Positions 60,851 to 64,000 of a stretch of DNA of 64,000 nt are shown piece by piece. Made by a program: the position numbers and the translations under genes. This DNA is from Hoyosella rhizosphaerae. GTDB lineage: Bacteria > Actinomycetota > Actinomycetes > Mycobacteriales > Mycobacteriaceae. Under the pieces are notes generated by a model. It saw only the letters and a list, made by a program, of their open reading frames with translations. It searched no databases and was not told the DNA's origin. Positions within the stretch are counted from its first letter, which is position 1; each line of letters starts with the position of its first letter. The stretch spans positions 124,001-188,000 of the forward strand of contig NZ_BMJH01000001.1 in NCBI RefSeq assembly GCF_014643175.1, in the 5' to 3' direction.

Positions 60851-60908
60851 CATGTGCAGAAAAATGCATCGCAAAACTCGATGACTCTGCTGCATTTCTC
60901 TGCACATG
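60851..60908. repeat. 58-bp palindromic repeat, copy D
   Basis: Arms CATGTGCAGAAAAATGCATC and TGCATTTCTCTGCACATG, with the same 58-bp length, between a lipoprotein start and the ArsR stop. It is 3.7 kb from copy C. Confidence 0.88.
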
Positions 60909-60931
60909 GCGAACACCGTTTCGCTCACTAC

Positions 60932-61321
60932 TTAGGCCCCCAGTGCGTCTGCCTCACCCGACGCGCTGCCCCGACGCTCCCTCTTGCCGCGGGCGATTTC
61001 GGTGGCCAATGCGTCGAGTGGTTGGCTGAACTGTTCAAGCGGGTCGGTGAGGGTAGCGAGCCAGTGTTGGGCAGCGGCGATTCCGGCTGGATCAATTGCG
61101 TAGAACCTTCGGTTGCCTTCGGCGCGGACACTCACGAGCTCAGCCTCGCGGAGTACGCGAAGGTGCTGCGAAACTGCGGGCTGCGAGATTGTGGCGTGAC
61201 GTTGCATTTCCGAAACGAGGGTCCCTGCGGAGTGTTCGCCGGTGCCCAACGCGGCGAGAATTGCCCGGCGCACGGAGTCGCTTAGCGCCGCGAACACTGT
61301 CTCGACGTGCTGGTCTTTCAT
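60932..61321 (-). CDS. ArsR-family HTH regulator
   Basis: 129 residues from the ATG at 61321, which is coupled to the upstream gene (TAATG); the longer frame is not used. The winged helix is VFAALSDSVRRAILAALGTGEHSAGTLVSEM, ISQPAVSQHLRVLREAELVSVRAEGNRRFYAI. No metal-binding Cys pair is present, so it is not an arsenic sensor. ArsR-AHSA1 pairs of this kind (SdpR-like) regulate themselves; the gene for the AHSA1 partner lies directly upstream. Confidence 0.88.
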   Translation of the reverse strand: MKDQHVETVFAALSDSVRRAILAALGTGEHSAGTLVSEMQRHATISQPAVSQHLRVLREAELVSVRAEGNRRFYAIDPAGIAAAQHWLATLTDPLEQFSQPLDALATEIARGKRERRGSASGEADALGA

Positions 61322-61971
61322 TAGTCGTGCGATTCGTCTTCGGGCATGGTTGTGTAGAAGGCGATGGTGCGTTCGGCGGCTGCGCGCGCTTGATCGGGGT
61401 CGTCGCCGTCGGCAATCGCGGCGTCGGCCCACCATGTGGCGGAGGCTTTGACGAATTCGATACCGACGGGTGAGGTGGAGAACGCGATTGCCTCGTTGGG
61501 GTCAACAGATTTGCCGCTGCTGAGGTGCAATCCGAGACCCATTAGTGCGAGGTCCCATCCTGCTCCGCCTGCGCCGGGTCCGTATTGTGCCCAGAACTCT
61601 GGATCCTCGGGCGCTTCGTGCGAAAGTTCGAGGGCTGTGCCGTTGCTGTTGGGGGAGAGGCGTACGCGCACCCATGAGATTTGGTCTCCCATCTCCCATG
61701 TGATGGCGAACGATTCGGGTTTGTTGCATTGCTCGACGACGCCGCCGGCGTTTCCTTCTAGCTGGTAGTGGCCACCGACGGTGAGGTCGCCGGTGATCGG
61801 AAGAAACCAGCGGGGTAGGCGTTCGGCGTTTGTTAACGCGTCCCATAGGTCTGACTGGTCGGTCGAGTAGGTTCGGCGCGCAACGATAATTCTGGTGGGG
61901 GCGCCATCTCGGGTGCCTGTGTGTACTTCGCGGGCGACGAGTCCGGCGATGGCGGTGGGATTCGAGATCAT
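61321..61971 (-). CDS. AHSA1/SRPBCC domain protein
   Basis: 216 residues from the ATG at 61971 with GAGGGAG upstream. The AHSA1-like fold starts APTRIIVARRTYSTDQSDLWDALTNAERLPRWFLPITGDLTVGGHYQLEGNAGG and ends in a long C-terminal helix. It probably binds a hydrophobic ligand and works with the ArsR protein encoded next, whose start overlaps its stop by one base. Confidence 0.87.
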   Translation of the reverse strand: MISNPTAIAGLVAREVHTGTRDGAPTRIIVARRTYSTDQSDLWDALTNAERLPRWFLPITGDLTVGGHYQLEGNAGGVVEQCNKPESFAITWEMGDQISWVRVRLSPNSNGTALELSHEAPEDPEFWAQYGPGAGGAGWDLALMGLGLHLSSGKSVDPNEAIAFSTSPVGIEFVKASATWWADAAIADGDDPDQARAAAERTIAFYTTMPEDESHD

Positions 61972-62321
61972 TGTCAGCTCCCTCTTGGTATGTCTATCTA
62001 TATTAGCTGTCACTTATATAGTCCGCTAGGTCTAACGCGAAGTTTCCTCACTTGCGTCAGCGTCGCTGGTGGCGCTCTGAATCCAGCTTTTGTAATACGC
62101 ACAACGGAAAATCGTGAAATGCAGGTATTGCAAGATGCGGTAATAAATTCGCGACCAGCGAAACCGGCAGAAATGCAGGCAGGCCTCAGGCCTTGGGCCC
62201 AAAAGCTAGTTGTCGGAGTTTTCCTAAAAGTCCGGTTTACGCGCACGAATCCCGTTAGTCTTGCAACCGAATCTGTGGCCAAAGTGTCGACTGAACAATG
62301 CATGATAAGGAAGGTTGTCGA
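61972..62321. other. 350-bp divergent promoter region with ArsR-like palindrome
   Basis: Contains CTATAT-N12-ATATAG at 61998-62021, 27 bp before the AHSA1 start, a plausible site for the ArsR protein. The remainder holds the promoter of the secreted protein to the right. No gene or RNA was found. Confidence 0.5.
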
Positions 62322-62885
62322 ATGTCCATTCGAAGGTTTGGGGTAGTCGTCGCGGCGAGTGCATTGTTCTACGGAGCATCGTTTGGTGTTGCGAGCGCAG
62401 GCCATAACGGAGCCGACGTTGAGTTTGTTGCGTCCGGTGATTGCGGTGAGACGACTTTCACTGCGGGCGTGATTGACGCAGCAGGTACCCACAAGGTCAA
62501 CAACATGGTTCTAGTTGTGCACGCTGATGGCGAGACTCAGAATCAGGTGATCCCCGTTGATGGCACCACAACGTCGATTACTGTTGGGCCCTTTACATCT
62601 CCATCAGCTGGAACCGAAACGATTCACTGGCGCGTATTCGGTGGCGGAGAGCGGGACTACGACGACCCTTCCTGGAATGGGTACGGCGAAGCGGGCTTCA
62701 CTGATGACATCAATGCGTACGCCGAAGACAACGGCTGGGGTTGGGTTGTGGCTGGTCCGGACGATGACAACCCGTTCACTATCTGGAGCACCGTTGACGT
62801 CGAGAGTTGTGCAGGTGGCGCTGAGGAATGCGCTGGAATGCCCATTGATCTCGGGTCGATTCAATTCTGTCTCCCAGCATTCTGA
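62322..62885 (+). CDS. Secreted hypothetical protein
   Basis: 187 residues with a Sec signal peptide (VVVAASALFYGASFGVASA) and AAGGAAGG upstream of the ATG. The mature part is acidic and beta-rich, starts GHNGADVEFVASGDCGETTFTAG, and has one probable immunoglobulin-like domain (VNNMVLVVHADGE, TTSITVGPFTSPSAGTETIHWRVFGG). Four Cys could form two disulfides (SGDCGE and a C-terminal cluster). No family is recognised. A strong terminator follows. Confidence 0.75.
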   Translation: MSIRRFGVVVAASALFYGASFGVASAGHNGADVEFVASGDCGETTFTAGVIDAAGTHKVNNMVLVVHADGETQNQVIPVDGTTTSITVGPFTSPSAGTETIHWRVFGGGERDYDDPSWNGYGEAGFTDDINAYAEDNGWGWVVAGPDDDNPFTIWSTVDVESCAGGAEECAGMPIDLGSIQFCLPAF

Positions 62886-62953
62886 TAGCAATGTGGGGTA
62901 TATAGGGGACTGAACAGTCCGCTGTAATCCCGACTTTCCGCAAAATAAGCGAG

Positions 62954-62994
62954 AAATGAATCCCGGCCGCAATAATGCGAGCCGGGATTCATTT
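62954..62994 (+). terminator. Strong terminator after the secreted protein gene
   Basis: 14-bp perfect stem AAATGAATCCCGGC/GCCGGGATTCATTT, prolonged inside the loop by CGCA/TGCG. A and T runs at the ends allow use in both directions. Confidence 0.88.
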
Positions 62995-63120
62995 GTGAAA
63001 CACATAGTTGCAGGTCCGCGAAACGTACAACTCGCGTGAAATTATTCCCAGGTGGGTCTGCAAGGTGAACGGTTCGCGAATCCGTGCTGAATCTGCAACA
63101 CGATGGGATTTAATTACTGC

Positions 63121-64000
63121 ATGCCTGCCGTGCGCATCACGTCATTCAGTCTCGCTTGTGTCGTTGGTCTTGGGGTGTTCGTCGGCACCCCTGCTGCTTC
63201 TGCGGTACCCACTGCCGCAGAATCCGGCACCGTTATCGAGGTGTCCAACCATCCGTTTGATCAGTGGATTCCAGGTACAGCACACGCATTCCGTATTTCA
63301 TATTGGTCGGTCGGCGCTCGCGGTGAGCGGATACCAGTTTCTGGGGCTGTGTATCTGCCGGAAGGCACCCCACCACCCGGCGGCTGGCCGGTGCTCGCCT
63401 GGGCGCACGGCACTGTGGGGCTCGCGGATGATTGTGCGCCGTCGGTCACGGGCAGATCGGAACGCGATCTCGACTTTTTGCAGGAATGGATGGCCGAGGG
63501 TTATGCGATCGTTGCGAGTGATTATGCGGGCCTTGGTGGTCCGGGTGTGCACCCTTATCTCAACGGGGAGATCGCTGCGTACAGTGTGATTGACGCCGTG
63601 CGTGCAGCGCGGAACGCCGAACCGTCACTATCACGTTCGTGGGTTGCGGTGGGTCAGTCCCAGGGAGGCCATGCGGCCCTGCAGACGGCCAACATTGCGC
63701 GTCGATACGCTCCAGATCTTGATTTCCGCGGTGCTGTGGCGACGGGTGCGCCGTCACAATTGGAGTATCTGGTGTCGACACTCGGGCCGTGGTTCCCGGA
63801 TGTGGGACAACCTGGCCTGTCGACGTTTGTGTCCTACTTGCTTGCGAGCGTTCGTGAAACGCACCCTGAGGCCAATATCAACAGCTATCTCACACCACTT
63901 GGTCGCGCAGTTGTGGACGATGCGGAGCGGCTTTGTTACCACGACCAGCGCGCCCAGCTTGAGGGAATCGCGTTGGGGGCGTTGTTCACTCGTCAATTGA
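63121..64000 (+). CDS. Secreted lipase, LIP/triacylglycerol lipase family (3' truncated)
   Basis: The frame stays open to the right edge (293 codons visible). A signal peptide (FSLACVVGLGVFVGTPAASA) is followed by an alpha/beta hydrolase: LAWAHGTVGLADDCAPS, DYAGLGGPGVHPYL and the nucleophile elbow VAVGQSQGGHAAL (Ser180). This is the LIP secretory lipase group of actinobacteria and fungi. An ATG at 63103 is also in frame; neither has a good ribosome site, so the start is uncertain. The catalytic Asp and His lie beyond the edge. Confidence 0.88.
   Translation, partial: MPAVRITSFSLACVVGLGVFVGTPAASAVPTAAESGTVIEVSNHPFDQWIPGTAHAFRISYWSVGARGERIPVSGAVYLPEGTPPPGGWPVLAWAHGTVGLADDCAPSVTGRSERDLDFLQEWMAEGYAIVASDYAGLGGPGVHPYLNGEIAAYSVIDAVRAARNAEPSLSRSWVAVGQSQGGHAALQTANIARRYAPDLDFRGAVATGAPSQLEYLVSTLGPWFPDVGQPGLSTFVSYLLASVRETHPEANINSYLTPLGRAVVDDAERLCYHDQRAQLEGIALGALFTRQL

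Noticed and set aside
60752-61285. 177-codon open frame on the plus strand
   Set aside because: It is antisense to the ArsR gene, passes through repeat copy D and has no ribosome site or family features.
62298-62321. Upstream ATG for the secreted protein
   Set aside because: It would put eight charged residues before the signal peptide; the ATG at 62322 has the AAGGAAGG ribosome site.
63008-63589. 193-codon plus-strand frame at the right end
   Set aside because: It is in the wrong frame relative to the lipase, which has a signal peptide and GQSQGG nucleophile elbow and stays open to the edge.

Overview
The window looks like chromosome from a mycolic-acid-type actinobacterium (order Mycobacteriales, formerly Corynebacteriales). 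Reasons: a C-methyltransferase followed by a DUF1295 membrane protein, the arrangement of the 10-methyl (tuberculostearic) fatty-acid genes; a hmu-type heme locus with an HtaA-like surface protein and a DtxR/IdeR box; type VII secretion substrates; an HspR (HAIR) site in front of an acr2-like hsp20; and very short amphipathic peptides in the size range of corynebacterial PorA/PorH porins. Alternative GTG and TTG starts and ATGA overlaps are common. Genus cannot be fixed from the sequence alone. No rRNA, tRNA, CRISPR array, integrase or insertion sequence was seen.

Layout. 1-9.6 kb: end of a fatty-acid methyltransferase gene, alanine/glycine:cation symporter, DUF2252 protein, HspR-type hsp20, nitroreductase, DUF309, a glutamine amidotransferase, then a 47-residue peptide gene directly before a SagB-type peptide dehydrogenase, and a secreted lipocalin. 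9.6-12.7 kb: secreted proteins and lipoproteins and a 22-residue hydrophobic peptide with a strong terminator. 12.7-18.6 kb: FAD oxidoreductase, enoyl-CoA isomerase and 2,4-dienoyl-CoA-reductase-like SDR, a DrrAB-type exporter, a 77-residue acidic peptide. 18.8-26.6 kb: acyl-CoA dehydrogenase, two YceI proteins, SRPBCC and GNAT proteins, two pirins sharing a palindromic operator with a YceI gene, glutaminase-STAS fusion, lytic transglycosylase. 26.9-32.1 kb: heterodimeric ABC exporter and an SDR-DUF2867 fusion.

32.1-41.6 kb is an organosulfur scavenging region: SsuD-, SfnB- and SfnG-like flavin enzymes, a flavin reductase, a ROK regulator, a second SfnB/DszC-like dehydrogenase and a styrene-monooxygenase (StyA)-like flavoprotein. 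A 92-bp hairpin repeat brackets a small lipoprotein gene in the middle. 41.6-46.3 kb: PAP2/lipid-kinase fusion, membrane proteins, Old Yellow Enzyme homologue and a 40-residue peptide gene with its own terminator. 46.4-50.2 kb: an iron-regulated heme locus (hmuO-hmuT-hmuU-hmuV, with an htaA-like gene divergent from it) in which hmuT, hmuV and the htaA-like gene carry frameshifts, a stop codon or an internal deletion, while hmuO and hmuU are open.

50.2-64 kb: FMN reductase; a redox two-component pair (receiver domain fused to a thioredoxin-reductase-like flavoprotein, plus a cyclic-nucleotide-domain histidine kinase); a small HTH gene with a ClpN-domain protein behind a twin palindromic operator; an HNH nuclease and a DUF559 nuclease with a 58-bp palindromic repeat in each of the gaps around them; a four-gene type VII secretion substrate operon; a lipoprotein; an ArsR/AHSA1 pair; a secreted protein; and the start of a secreted lipase running off the right edge.

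Most promising for new biology: the SagB-peptide pair (7.3-8.6 kb), the type VII substrate operon (57.2-59.8 kb), the 58-bp palindrome family around the nuclease pair, and the three tiny peptide genes.
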